Positions 52,825 through 62,362 of a DNA stretch of 64,000 nt are shown here, piece after piece. Within the stretch, counting starts at the first letter, position 1. The number at the start of each line of letters is the position of its first letter. Under the pieces are notes generated by a model. That model saw only the letters and a program-made list of their open reading frames with translations, searched no databases and was not told where the DNA came from. A program made the position numbers and the translations under genes. This DNA comes from an uncultured Mobiluncus sp. (GTDB taxonomy: Bacteria; Actinomycetota; Actinomycetes; Actinomycetales; Actinomycetaceae), in assembly GCF_947087965.1 (NCBI RefSeq), contig NZ_CAMUES010000001.1, forward strand, positions 248,001-312,000, read 5' to 3'.

Positions 52825-54105
52825 TTACAGTGAAGCAGTTCCTTGCCGGTCAGTGAGCCAGTCAATGACGTGGAGCACGCGGATGCCGTCGAGGCGGATT
52901 CCGGTATGTAAATAATCCGTGGTCAGCAATAATTTGGGAAAAGCATCTTCGATGGCCTGTAGTGGTGTGAGCTCCCGGGTCATGACTTTTTCGTTGCTAA
53001 CGTCATCGGCGACTTGGAAATAAACGCGTTCGCCATTCTTTTCCGCCACGAAGTCCACTTCCCCTTTAGGCAGCGCACCCACACTGACAGTGAAGCCACG
53101 ACGGCGCAGCTCTAGGTAAACCAGGTTTTCTAACTGGTAGCCGACATCAGTCGGAGCGAAACCGGTGGTCAGGTTCCGTAATCCCGTGTCGACGGGATAG
53201 AACTTGCGTAATGGTCGCAAAATTTCTTTGCCGCGCAGCCCCATCTGTTCGACCGGATATATCAACAGCGCTCGGGATAGGGCATCAAGATAGGAGTCGA
53301 GGGTAACTCCAGATACGCGATAGCCCGAGCTTTTCAGAGTGTTCACGATGGAACGAGTGGAGAACAGGGACCCGGAAGTGGAAAACACATAGCGGACCAA
53401 CTTTTCTAAGACGTTTAATTCACGCACCTGGAGTCGGGCTGCCACGTCGCGCAGGATTACGGAATCAAAGATGGTTGTGAGCTCTCTTGTCACGGTTTCC
53501 GTGTCTAATCCGGGAAGTTGGAACAGTCCTGGCATGCCTCCGAAGCGCAGGTAATCGGCAAACAGGGCTTCTTCACTGCGGGCGGTTTCCTGGCTGGTGG
53601 TTACGAAATCTAGATATTCCTGGAAAGACAGGGGGTAAATCTCAAGGATTACATAGCGTCCACTGAGTCGAGTTGCTAAATCACCGCTCAAAACATAAGC
53701 GTTGGAGCCGGTGAGATACACGTCCACTCCGGGACTGGTATGCAATCCACGGACGATTTTTTCCCAACCAGTAACATCTTGGACTTCATCTAGCAGCACG
53801 TAGAAGGGCTTGTTGGGGTCGGCGGCATCGAAGGCTTGTTGTAAATCTGCTTGCAGCCATTGTGCATTCAGATCAAGCGGCAGGGAAAAATCGTCGAAGC
53901 GCCGCAGATAAATGTGGCTTTCCGGTACTCCGGAATCCAGCAGTTCCTGTTTCCACAATCGCAGCAGAGTTGACTTTCCGCAGCGACGCACTCCAGAGAG
54001 TACCTTTACCGATTCGGTATCACGGTAGCGTCGCAGCAGGTCAAGGTATCGAGGGCGTGCCAAATCGCGAGAATACGAATGCGGTAGTGTGGAATTGCTA
54101 ATCAT
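52825..54105 (-). CDS. AAA ATPase with DUF4143 C-terminal domain
   Basis: 426 aa: Walker A GVRRCGKSTLL, Walker B YVLLDEVQDV, sensor TGSNAYVLSG, arginine-finger region LSGRYVILEIYPLSFQEYLD, then the DUF4143 nuclease-like domain (LRRRGFTVSVGALPKGEVDFVAEKNG, with the D..E..K pattern of a PD-(D/E)xK fold). Members occur in many bacterial genomes as isolated, variable genes of unknown role. The start is ATG 54105, preceded by weak ribosome-binding sequence. Confidence 0.85.
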   Translation of the reverse strand: MISNSTLPHSYSRDLARPRYLDLLRRYRDTESVKVLSGVRRCGKSTLLRLWKQELLDSGVPESHIYLRRFDDFSLPLDLNAQWLQADLQQAFDAADPNKPFYVLLDEVQDVTGWEKIVRGLHTSPGVDVYLTGSNAYVLSGDLATRLSGRYVILEIYPLSFQEYLDFVTTSQETARSEEALFADYLRFGGMPGLFQLPGLDTETVTRELTTIFDSVILRDVAARLQVRELNVLEKLVRYVFSTSGSLFSTRSIVNTLKSSGYRVSGVTLDSYLDALSRALLIYPVEQMGLRGKEILRPLRKFYPVDTGLRNLTTGFAPTDVGYQLENLVYLELRRRGFTVSVGALPKGEVDFVAEKNGERVYFQVADDVSNEKVMTRELTPLQAIEDAFPKLLLTTDYLHTGIRLDGIRVLHVIDWLTDRQGTASL

Positions 54106-54483
54106 ACTTTACATTTTAGCTTTTTTACACATAAATGAAAAGTATAGTTTGCATTTGAAAAGGTCGGAGCTGGAAGCTCTTTATACATGCTCGTGGACTT
54201 GACTTCTCATTGTTGTAGGCAAGGCATCACAAAAGTTCAGTCTTTGATTGGGACAAATAGTCATCGTCTACCAACCTCATATTTTCCTCAATATGTACAC
54301 GACTGCGGCGAGCACGCGGAGTGATTGTCAAGAAGATTCGCGGCATCAAAGAGAGGCGATGCTCAAGGAGTGCAAATTGATGCAAACCCGTAGTATTTCG
54401 TGAGTGGGATGAGATAGACGGGCAGGCTGTTTTTTCGCCAGCCTGCCCGTCTTTGTCGCCTTTAGGGGATTTTCAAAAGGGAT
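54106..54483. other. Intergenic region, terminator but no gene
   Basis: 378 bp. Near 54120-54160 is an A/T-rich segment that likely contains the ATPase promoter. At 54416-54452 lies a perfect 13-bp stem (AGACGGGCAGGCT / AGCCTGCCCGTCT) with a T6 loop and trailing TTTGT, a terminator for the convergent strand. I see no other feature. Confidence 0.6.
54416..54452. terminator. Terminator downstream of the BASS transporter gene
   Basis: Arms AGACGGGCAGGCT and AGCCTGCCCGTCT, loop GTTTTTTCGCC. The gene that ends at 54484 (minus strand) transcribes into it. Confidence 0.75.
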
Positions 54484-55584
54484 TTAGCCCACCAATGCCG
54501 GGGTGGTGGTGTTTTCTGCAGTAGCGCCCGGCATCGGGTTTGCCGTGGCCGTTGCGGTGTTCTCCGGGGTTTGGCTCGCAGCCTGGCGGGCGGCTTCGCG
54601 TTCAGCCATGCGACGGTAGATGACCGAGAGCAGCGCTCCGGACAGGTTGTGCCAGATGGAGAAGATGGCGCCGGGTAGCGCGGTTTCGGGGGTCATGGCA
54701 AAGTGTGTCTTAGCCAGGGTGGCGGCCATGCCAGAGTTCTGCATTCCGACCTCAATTGAAACCGTGCGCGACACCCGGTTATCTGCCCGCAGCAACTTCG
54801 AGAAGCCGTATCCCACGCCGTAACCCAGCATGTTATGCAGGATGACCGCGACCAAAACCAGCAGCCCAGTTGCCTTGATGGCGTCTACGGAGGCGCTGAC
54901 CACACCTGCTAAAACTGCGGAAATACCCAGGGTAGAGATCCAGGGGAGAGCCGGCAGGATTCGGTTGATGAACTTGGGGAAAGCCAGTCGTAGCACTAAG
55001 CCAGCCACAACGGGAACCAGCACCATCTTGACGATGCTCACCGCCATCGCCCCGCCGTCCAGCGGCATGTATTTACCGGCCAGCCACTGCGTCAGCAGCG
55101 GGGTCATCAAGGGGGCGAGCAGGGTAGAAATCGCGGTCATGGTGACGGACAGCGCCACGTCGGCTTTGGCCAGATAAGAAATCACGTTCGATGATGTGCC
55201 CCCTGGGGCGCAGCCGACCAGAATCACGCCCACAGCTACGGCGTCCGGGAGGCGTAAAACGTTAACGATTAATACCGCTAGCGCAGGCATGATGACGTAT
55301 TGGGCGACGACACCGAGCAAGATGGGCAACGGCCTTGTGAATACCAGACGAAAATCCGGCAACGTTAGGGTCAGACCCATGCCGAACATAATGACACCCA
55401 AAAGTATCGCGACGTGCGGGGTGAGCGCCCCAGCCGTAGCGGGGGAAATGAATCCCCACGCCGCTGCCGCAATAATCAGAACTGGGAAAATCGTCACAGC
55501 CCGCAGGGCACTGCGGTCTTCGGGGGTAAGCGCTTTTGGCGCTGCGGATTGGTTATCAGTTCGAGAATTGGTTTGAGTAGTCAT
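54484..55584 (-). CDS. Bile acid:sodium symporter (BASS) family transporter
   Basis: 366 aa, about nine or ten helices. Signature segments GCAPGGTSSNVISYLAKADVA and VGMQNSGMAATLAKTHFA (Na+-site motifs) identify the BASS family. Bacterial members carry bile acids, pantothenate, pyruvate or other organic anions; the substrate here is open. Ala/Thr-rich disordered tails at both ends. Not linked to other genes. Confidence 0.9.
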   Translation of the reverse strand: MTTQTNSRTDNQSAAPKALTPEDRSALRAVTIFPVLIIAAAAWGFISPATAGALTPHVAILLGVIMFGMGLTLTLPDFRLVFTRPLPILLGVVAQYVIMPALAVLIVNVLRLPDAVAVGVILVGCAPGGTSSNVISYLAKADVALSVTMTAISTLLAPLMTPLLTQWLAGKYMPLDGGAMAVSIVKMVLVPVVAGLVLRLAFPKFINRILPALPWISTLGISAVLAGVVSASVDAIKATGLLVLVAVILHNMLGYGVGYGFSKLLRADNRVSRTVSIEVGMQNSGMAATLAKTHFAMTPETALPGAIFSIWHNLSGALLSVIYRRMAEREAARQAASQTPENTATATANPMPGATAENTTTPALVG

Positions 55585-55769
55585 GCTCCGACTATAGTTG
55601 CTTTGTCCACATACCGGATAGCTGTTTCAATATATGAGACAAATGGTGTTACCAGGGCAAAGACGAGGCTAGAAATTGATTAAAATGTCATTCCTCAGCT
55701 GGTCAATGATTGATGATGTTCGCTACGACGCGGTATGCCGGTGGGTGTGGGTGTACCTGATAGGTTCCT

Positions 55770-57200
55770 CTAATGGTTATGGAGTTTCCGTAGTGCCGAG
55801 TCGACAAGTTTCATTTTTGTGGGTTCAGATTGAACCATCCACGGTAAATATTTGTTGGTAATTAGAGCCATCTGTTCATTAAGTGTGAGTGAATTGGGGA
55901 AGTTGACCCGAGGAATGCCAGTGCTAGATTCATCATCGAGATACCAGCGGAGTTGATTAAGTAAATGTACTCCTTTGACGGTTCCTATATTGCCAAGTTT
56001 AAAGCCGTGGAAGTTATGAGTCGCTAATGCTTTAGCAAAAGCATCTACTTTGAGAAATGCTTTATCGTTTCCGATAAACTCTGCATCTGCATACATTACG
56101 CCCAACAGAGCTTTTTGAATTGAAGACAATGATTTTGCAATTGTATCGATACGAGATACGTATTTTGTAAAGGTGTCTGCTCCGTGCTTGAGGGTAGTTT
56201 TACCCAAGGTGTTCGCTGCATCTTCGATTTGTAGACCGAGGCTAGGACCTTCTTCGGGATCAAGACCAGTATATTTGTTATATACACTGGCAGAGGCGTC
56301 AAAACGACCTAGAATACGTTTTAACGCATCTGAAAAACCGTCTAAATGAGAAGTATCTTCGAGGCGTGCTGCGGCGATTTGGTAATCATGTTGCCAAACT
56401 TTAATATCCAAGCGTGTAGCCCAGCGCCAATCGGATGAGGCATATTTAGCGGCAAGTACATCATTGTGAGGACGATTCTTACGTTCGTTTGCTTCGTTAA
56501 TCCTGAGATTATCTTGCTGCATTTGTTTGGATGAAACTGTGCGGGCGAACACTTCTAGCTTGTGAAAAAAAGACGATCCGGTTAAGTCTGCAGCAGTGAG
56601 ATATTGACCATGATAATCAGAGCGTTGGTCGTTTTCAGTGGGGATGTTCCCTTTTGAATCGCTGAGAGCCTGAGTAAAGAAGCTGATGATATCGGTTTTG
56701 ATGCCGTGAGCCTCTGAATCGCGCAGAAATAGTCCTTCGCTACCTTTATATCCGGAAATCCAATCCATAGCCACCAAGCTGGCGTCACTAGATGCTGCCT
56801 TGGTGGCGACGTTGTTGATGAGACCGACACAATCGTCGGCGTAGCTAGAAATGCGTTCCCTAAATTCAGAGTCGAGAGCTTCTAACAATTTATGTTCGTT
56901 AGCTTTATATGTCTCATTGGCTGAGCAGGCTTTAAGTATTAAATCCCGGCGATGATTGTAATCTGTAACAAGTTCAGTTAGTGAGTCCTTTGAACGGTGA
57001 AGAATAGTATCAATTTTAGATAAATTACTAAAAGCGTCCGCGATGAAGTGCGCTTCGCTGTTAATGTCTATAACGTCGCCCAGAATAGCCCGCAAACGAG
57101 AATTGCTTAGATTCGACTCTAATGTAGAATCGATTCTGGAGTGAGAAATATGCTGGCTGTATATTGAAGGATTCTTGGATCCAATAAATATTTCGCTCAC
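55770..57200 (-). CDS. Orphan protein of unknown function, AT-rich
   Basis: 476 residues, mostly alpha-helical by composition (many A, K, S, D, L; no signal peptide, no membrane span, no Cys pair or nucleotide-binding motif). Recognisable blocks: DFNHRRDLILKAC-like TDYNHRRDLILKACSANETY, ASSDWRWATRLDIKVWQHDY, DPEEGPSLGLQIEDAANTLG. I cannot assign a family. Base composition is clearly lower in GC than the neighbours, and decayed genes flank it, which points to horizontal gain. Start ATG 57200 is preceded by GGAGT. Confidence 0.6.
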   Translation of the reverse strand: MSEIFIGSKNPSIYSQHISHSRIDSTLESNLSNSRLRAILGDVIDINSEAHFIADAFSNLSKIDTILHRSKDSLTELVTDYNHRRDLILKACSANETYKANEHKLLEALDSEFRERISSYADDCVGLINNVATKAASSDASLVAMDWISGYKGSEGLFLRDSEAHGIKTDIISFFTQALSDSKGNIPTENDQRSDYHGQYLTAADLTGSSFFHKLEVFARTVSSKQMQQDNLRINEANERKNRPHNDVLAAKYASSDWRWATRLDIKVWQHDYQIAAARLEDTSHLDGFSDALKRILGRFDASASVYNKYTGLDPEEGPSLGLQIEDAANTLGKTTLKHGADTFTKYVSRIDTIAKSLSSIQKALLGVMYADAEFIGNDKAFLKVDAFAKALATHNFHGFKLGNIGTVKGVHLLNQLRWYLDDESSTGIPRVNFPNSLTLNEQMALITNKYLPWMVQSEPTKMKLVDSALRKLHNH

Positions 57201-57519
57201 GTTTATGACTCCTCGTATTTTCCGTTGATGTTTAGCAAAACTATGGAGTTTTTAGTATAGGTTAGAGTTTTCACTTTTTATGCGGTAACGCGACTCATCT
57301 CATTCTCAAAGCTGTCTGCTAATGCCGCTGGGTGTGTCAAGGGAACAACTCACGATAAACGCCGTGGCAAGGGTTAGTAGGTGTCGTGAAAAGTTAAACA
57401 TTTTAAACATCCCTTCCGGCGCGCGCTGATAATATTTTACAGCTGGTTATTTCAAGTGTAAATACCCTATTTTCGGCGTGTAATGTCTCGAATGCTCAGA
57501 ATAATCTATGCCTAGAGGC

Positions 57520-58084
57520 TGGGGAATCCGCGAGGTTCCCTCACGGTGCCGCTGTCGGGGTCAATCTCGCGTTACCTGTTCATTCTGCCGGCACCGCACC
57601 ATCGGGTGTACCTGGGGTTGACAGATTAGGATAATCCCGGTCTGATTCCTGACGTGCCCGAAACTCCCGAAGAAGATATTGATTTCCTGCTACACAACAT
57701 CTACTTCGCCCTCGAACAGTCCCTCAGCCGCGACGATGTAATCGGAACTTTCACCGGACTAAGACTCCTTATTGATAGTGGTGAGGGAGGCTCAACTGTA
57801 GATATTTCGCGCAAGCACGCCCTGATTCGTTCCCGGGATGGGGCGTTCTCCGTGGTGGCTCAGGCGGAAATCGCCCGACTTTTGGAATACTTGTATGGCG
57901 CCGATGTGACCCGCGCTGAGGTGGCTTTTGCGTTGACTCATGAGGGGCTATGAATGCTGCGGATATTTTGCAGCGTCCAACCAGGTTGGGGCTGGTGAAA
58001 GACGATGCTTCACGGGTGGATTGGGAAGTCCAGGAAATCATTGCTGAAGTAGCCGAGAAGGAGAATTACGTTGTCATTTCCTAA
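57520..58084 (+). pseudogene. glpD: glpD (glycerol-3-phosphate dehydrogenase) remnant, frameshifted and internally deleted
   Basis: Three stretches of GlpD in shifting frames: 57522-57626 (SGSISRYLFILPAPHHRVYL), 57630-57953 (DDVIGTFTGLR, DISRKHALIRS, LEYLYGADVTRAEVAFAL) and 57950-58084 (MNAADILQRPTRLGLVKDDA). A frameshift lies near 57627, another near 57948. The segment GGKLTTYR that should follow DGAFSV is missing, which shows an internal deletion. The N-terminal FAD-binding half is absent. Non-functional. Confidence 0.75.
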
Positions 58085-58439
58085 ATGGATGCTCATGTTG
58101 ATTGCGAAGGTGCAGGCTCGTCATCCGTTGATGGTGGCCAGGGTGATACACCGGTTAACCTCAAAGAAGCATCACAGTTCTCAAAATGTCCCCACCAGTG
58201 ATTCGCAGCTTCCCACTAAAGGCACGGCGCATCTGACTCTGACCCGCACCAATGGGGTGCTGGCGGCTAATCGCGCCGCGAGAATCCCCGGTGCTTGAGA
58301 GATGCTCGCAACGAGTCTTCGCCCGGGAAAAGGCTCTCAGCTGTACGGTTGGGGATTAGTTGCATCGTGCGACCTCATCAGTGAACGGTGGGGAGAGGAC
58401 GTCACAAGGGTCTGGCGAGTGGGCTTAACGGTCAGATAG
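58072..58439 (+). pseudogene. Relic of a second gene, possibly a secreted serine protease
   Basis: A frame starting TTG 58072 and interrupted by an in-frame TGA (58296-58298) continues on the far side: HLTLTRTNGVLAANRAARIP, then EMLATSLRPGKGSQLYGWGL and ASCDLISERWGEDVTRVWRV. The LYGWG motif and layout recall the C-terminal half of trypsin-like S1 proteases. Identity is uncertain; the stop and lack of a catalytic region make it non-functional. Confidence 0.35.
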
Positions 58440-58468
58440 GGCCGTTCGGGGGTGAACGACCCTATCTG
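58433..58468 (+). terminator. Hairpin terminator after the gene relics
   Basis: CAGATAGGGCCGTTC / GAACGACCCTATCTG (one mismatch) with a short loop, followed after 11 bp by ATATTTTTTAT. Confidence 0.65.
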
Positions 58469-58656
58469 AATCTGGAAATATTTTTTATACGGCTGTTGCT
58501 TAACCTACGCTCACAGGTGTGGCTTTCATGCAGTATTTAGTGATGTAGCCCGGAACTCTTCCAAGTAGTGCGATGCTGCCTAGGTAATCCAGAGAGGGGA
58601 TAATTGGGCATAATTGAATGCGGATGGCAAGAAATCGAGTAGAAATGAGGCATATC

Positions 58657-59388
58657 ATGAAGCAGTTTGTTACTGAAGATTCGTTTTGGGAATTGTTTCC
58701 TGAGGCACGGATAGGCATTGTTGTGGCTCAGAATATGCGCCAAGTCGAGGAAGTGCCAGAAGAGGACGTGACAACTATTCAGCAGCTCCTTGCCGAGGCG
58801 AACCGTACTGCCCAAAAACACCTCACCTCAGACACTATCTCCCAGAATGAAGTGGTGGCTGTGTGGCGCGAAGCTTTCCAGAAGTTCAAAACTAAGAAAG
58901 GCGCCCGCTGCTCAATTGAGAATTTGTTGAAACGTGTATTAAAGGGAAACCCTGTCGGCTCAATTAACCCGACAGTAGACATTTACAACATTATTTCTCT
59001 GAAATATGCACTTCCGGTGGGAGGAGAGGATATCGACGCTATGGATGGAAACATTCGTCTCGGCATCACTCAAGGTTCAGACGCTTTCACCGCCCTGGGA
59101 GAAGAGGAGGAATCGCCAACCTTAGAAGGGGAATTGTGTTACCGCGATGATGCGGGAGCGATTTGTCGCTGCTGGAACTGGCGCGATGGCATCCGCACTG
59201 CTCTAAGGGACGATTCAAACAAAGCTTTCTTGATTATCGAATGCGTAGATCCTCTGCGCGCTCAGGATTTGCAATCCGCAATTGATGAGCTTTCGGAATT
59301 GATGTCTAAATACCTCAAAGCCGATATCTTTTGTAAAGAAATAATCACACGGGACAACCCCACCATCGTGATTGATGGTGCCAAGTGA
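58657..59388 (+). CDS. B3/B4 tRNA-binding-domain protein
   Basis: 243 aa. A free-standing B3/B4 domain, as in the beta subunit of phenylalanyl-tRNA synthetase. Features: SIENLLKRVLKGNPVGSINPTVDIYNIISLKYALPVGGEDIDAMDG, the NPTVD-x3-N core, GELCYRDDAGAICRCWNWRDG, and TALRDDSNKAFLIIECVDPL. Free-standing members are thought to edit mischarged tRNA or act in trans. ATG 58657 with ATGAGG upstream is preferred to an in-frame ATG at 58618. Confidence 0.82.
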   Translation: MKQFVTEDSFWELFPEARIGIVVAQNMRQVEEVPEEDVTTIQQLLAEANRTAQKHLTSDTISQNEVVAVWREAFQKFKTKKGARCSIENLLKRVLKGNPVGSINPTVDIYNIISLKYALPVGGEDIDAMDGNIRLGITQGSDAFTALGEEEESPTLEGELCYRDDAGAICRCWNWRDGIRTALRDDSNKAFLIIECVDPLRAQDLQSAIDELSELMSKYLKADIFCKEIITRDNPTIVIDGAK

Positions 59389-59498
59389 AACCGATTCATA
59401 TCTGAACGCCGGAGAACTCTGGTCTCGCAAACTGCTGTCCAGTAAACACTGCGCGGCCAGAGTTCAATCCGGTGAACATCCCCAAGCGTTGTGGGGTG

Positions 59499-60431
59499 TC
59501 AGTTTTCGACGATTTTGTCGAAGAAGTCGATGATGCCCCAGGCCACTTCGTCTTTGATGTCCGTGTAGTTGTGGATTTCGTGGCGATATCCGAAATAGAG
59601 CTGCGCCTGGGTCTGGTGTCCCGTATCCTCCAGCCAGTTCACGACCTCCATGAATCCGGTGCCGAACATGCCGATGGGATCCTCAGAGCCCGCAATCAAG
59701 TAAACCGGCAGGTCCTTTGGGACCGACTCGGCCCACTGGGGGCCTTCGACCTGTTTCAGCATCTGGGCGAAATCGAGCATGGAACGGTTCGACGTCGGCT
59801 TGGTGAAGGCATCAAAAGGATCCTCGGCATGGTCCTTTTGCACGTAAGGATCCTCACAAATCCACTCGTTGCCAATTTTTACGCCCTCGGGAATGCGGGC
59901 AAAAGAAAAGCCGAAGAACTGCTGGACAATCTCGGGATTGCTGTTTTCGCCCTCGCCGGCCGCCACCAGCTCTTGTAGCCGTGCTATCACCGCGTCAGTT
60001 TCGGGGAAGCGCCCCGTCACTCCACACAGGGTAATTCCCGCGAGCTCGTCGCCGTATTTCACCATGTAGTCTCGTCCAATCATCGACCCCATCGAGTGGC
60101 CGAAAAAGAACAGCGGCAGGTCCGGGTATTTTTCTTTCACAAGCACGGATAGGCGGTGTTCGTCCTCCATCATCGTGTGAGGGCCCTTGTCGCCCCAGTC
60201 GCCCCAACGGTCGTTCTCTACAGCGGTTTTCCCGTGACCAACGTGGTCGTCAGCAGCCACGATGTAGCCTGCCTCCAGCAGATTGACGATGAGGTGCAGA
60301 TAGCGGCGGGAATGCTCGCCGAAACCGTGAACAAGCTGGACAATGCCTTTTGGCTTCGCCGCCGGAACATAAATCCAGCCGTAAACAGTGTCTCGTTCGT
60401 TGAAAGAGGGGAAAGTGATTTCGTGCAGCAT
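59499..60431 (-). CDS. Alpha/beta hydrolase (monoglyceride lipase/S33-like)
   Basis: 310 aa. Oxyanion block QLVHGFGEHSRRYLHL, nucleophile elbow FFGHSMGSMIGRD, catalytic Asp in AGSEDPIG, and His in RHEIHNY complete the triad. A cap region lies between. Similar genes act as monoacylglycerol or lysophospholipid lipases. No signal peptide; cytoplasmic. Gap of about 90 bp from the upstream flavoprotein on the same strand. Confidence 0.9.
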   Translation of the reverse strand: MLHEITFPSFNERDTVYGWIYVPAAKPKGIVQLVHGFGEHSRRYLHLIVNLLEAGYIVAADDHVGHGKTAVENDRWGDWGDKGPHTMMEDEHRLSVLVKEKYPDLPLFFFGHSMGSMIGRDYMVKYGDELAGITLCGVTGRFPETDAVIARLQELVAAGEGENSNPEIVQQFFGFSFARIPEGVKIGNEWICEDPYVQKDHAEDPFDAFTKPTSNRSMLDFAQMLKQVEGPQWAESVPKDLPVYLIAGSEDPIGMFGTGFMEVVNWLEDTGHQTQAQLYFGYRHEIHNYTDIKDEVAWGIIDFFDKIVEN

Positions 60432-60523
60432 TGCGCGTCCTTTCGTTGGTTAACGTATCGGGTGGACGCTCCTATCCTCACACATTTCTGGTCGGTCTAC
60501 GCTGGGTTTAAACGGTACAGAAG

Positions 60524-61924
60524 TTAGGGGAGTTCCACCATCTTGTGTAGGGAGCGGGCCGCTTCCGTGATAGTGCCGGAGATGGAGGGGTAAATCGTGA
60601 AAGTATTGGCAAACTGATCGACTGTCAGGCGATTCTTTACCGCGAGGGTCAGCGGAAAAATGAACTCCCCGGCATACTGCAGGCAAATGACCGCCCCGGC
60701 GATAGTCCGGGTGCGCCGGCGGGCAAACAGTTTCACGAAGCCCTCGTCAATGCCGCGCATCCGGGCGCGAGCGTTGCGGGCAATCGGGAGAGTCACGCTC
60801 ACACAATCGACCTCGCCGGAATCGACCTGTTTCTGGGTCACCCCCACGGCCGCAATCTCGGGGTTAGTGAAAATATTGGAGGACACCTGATCCAGGTTCA
60901 GCGGCTCCACCGCATCGCCCAAAGCGTGCGCAATCGCAATCCTCCCTTGTGCAGAAGCCACTGAAGCGAGCAAGAACACGCCGGTGCAGTCCCCGGCGGC
61001 ATAGATACGATTCGCGGTCGTGCGTGAGACACGGTCAATCTTAACGAAGCCGCGCTCGTCGAGCTCCACGCCGGCTTCCTCCAGACCCATCTGGTCCGTG
61101 TTCGGAATCGCCCCGACCGCCATCAACACGTGAGAACCTTCCAGCTCTCTGCCATCGCTCAACGTGACGACCACCCCGTCGTCGACCACGCGGGCAGCTT
61201 CGGCTCGGGAGTTGGCGCAAATATTGACCCCGTTCTTGGCGAACACTTCCTCAATGAGCCGCGCCGCATCCGGGTCGTCATTGGGCAGCACGTGCTCACG
61301 AGAACTCACCAAGGTGACTTTTACGCCTACCGAGTTAAACGCCGAGGCAAACTCGGCGCCGGTTACGCCCGAACCGACCACGATGAGGTGCGTCGGCACG
61401 GTCTTTAGCGAATAGATTTGCTTCCAGGTCAAGATACGTTTGCCGTCCGGCATGGCTTTGGGAAGTTTACGCGGGCGCGCCCCGGTAGAAACAATGACCG
61501 CGTCGGCTTCGAAGCGACGTTCTCCTACCGTCACGATTCGTCGTCCGTTATCAGCGGTTTCCGGCAAGATAGAGCCGCGTCCGCGAATCAGCTCCACCCC
61601 GGATTCGCTCAGACGGTGCGTAATCTCGGCGCTTTGCGTCCCCGCCATGCGTCCCACCCGGTCAAAAATACCCAGCACGTCAGCCGTGTAGGAACTGCCT
61701 TCCTCCACAATGTTGAGCTCTGCGGCACGCCGCACGTTATCCATCCACACCGAGGAGGCAATCAACGTTTTCGAAGGAATCACATCGGTGAGGACTGCGG
61801 AACCGCCGGGCCCCTGTTCCTCAATGAGAATCGTGCGAGCCCCGTGAACACGAGACTGAGCTGCAGCTTCGTAGCCGCCAGGACCGCCGCCGATGATAAC
61901 TACTGTTTGATCTTTGCTGGACAT
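60524..61924 (-). CDS. lpdA: NAD(P)H-quinone reductase-type flavoprotein (LpdA-like)
   Basis: 466 aa, pyridine-nucleotide-disulfide reductase fold: FAD site IIGGGPGGYEAAA, NAD(P) site VVGSGVTGAEFASAF, FAD second motif IYAAGDCTGVFLLASVA, dimer domain (FTNPEIAAVGVTQKQV; FPLTLAVKNRLTVDQFANTF). The redox-active CxxxxC is absent: the segment reads GGSAVLTDVIPSK, where dihydrolipoamide dehydrogenase has GGTCLNVGCIPSK. It therefore cannot be a thiol-disulfide enzyme and matches mycobacterial LpdA-type quinone reductases. Confidence 0.85.
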   Translation of the reverse strand: MSSKDQTVVIIGGGPGGYEAAAQSRVHGARTILIEEQGPGGSAVLTDVIPSKTLIASSVWMDNVRRAAELNIVEEGSSYTADVLGIFDRVGRMAGTQSAEITHRLSESGVELIRGRGSILPETADNGRRIVTVGERRFEADAVIVSTGARPRKLPKAMPDGKRILTWKQIYSLKTVPTHLIVVGSGVTGAEFASAFNSVGVKVTLVSSREHVLPNDDPDAARLIEEVFAKNGVNICANSRAEAARVVDDGVVVTLSDGRELEGSHVLMAVGAIPNTDQMGLEEAGVELDERGFVKIDRVSRTTANRIYAAGDCTGVFLLASVASAQGRIAIAHALGDAVEPLNLDQVSSNIFTNPEIAAVGVTQKQVDSGEVDCVSVTLPIARNARARMRGIDEGFVKLFARRRTRTIAGAVICLQYAGEFIFPLTLAVKNRLTVDQFANTFTIYPSISGTITEAARSLHKMVELP

Positions 61925-62194
61925 GGTTTCATTGTCTCAAAAATCAAATGCGTGCGTGGCGCCAAACCGGGCGACTTGACGGAGTAGTAATCCAGGCAAG
62001 TGCTAAGGTTTGGGTTTTTCGATATTTTGAGCGTTGATTGTAAAGGTACGTGCATGAGTGACCGATTTCAGGGGCGGGATTTGTGTATTGTTGACATCCT
62101 AATTTGTAAAGATCCAGGTGAGGGTGATTTGGGTTTTAAAGAATCGTGTGCGAGTGAAGTGAAATCGGTCGTTCGTGCACCTTGTCCGTAGTCA

Positions 62195-62313
62195 GGGTGC
62201 TAGAGAGTCTGGGTGCTTGCAACCCGCCGTTTCACGGCGACTTGTTGCCGTGGTTATTCTCAGAGCCCGGGTGCTAGAGAGTCCGGGTGCTTGCAACCCG
62301 CCGTTTCACGGCG
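62195..62313 (+). repeat. Direct repeat of 45 bp, 74-bp period
   Basis: Copy 1 at 62195-62239 and copy 2 at 62269-62313 (44 of 45 bases identical). Each contains the small inverted repeat CGCCGTTTCACGGCG. No gene overlaps. Confidence 0.75.
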
Positions 62314-62362
62314 GCTTGCGCACCCCTTAGCCGAAGCGGCAAATGCCTTGCGGCTTTTTCGT

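Noticed and set aside
54402..54410. GAGTGGGAT, similar to the guaA core repeat
   Set aside because: Only nine bases, with a deletion relative to the core, and far from any insert boundary; likely chance.
62000..62191. 63-codon ORF upstream of the hairpin cluster
   Set aside because: No Shine-Dalgarno and no conserved features; composition unlike neighbouring genes.
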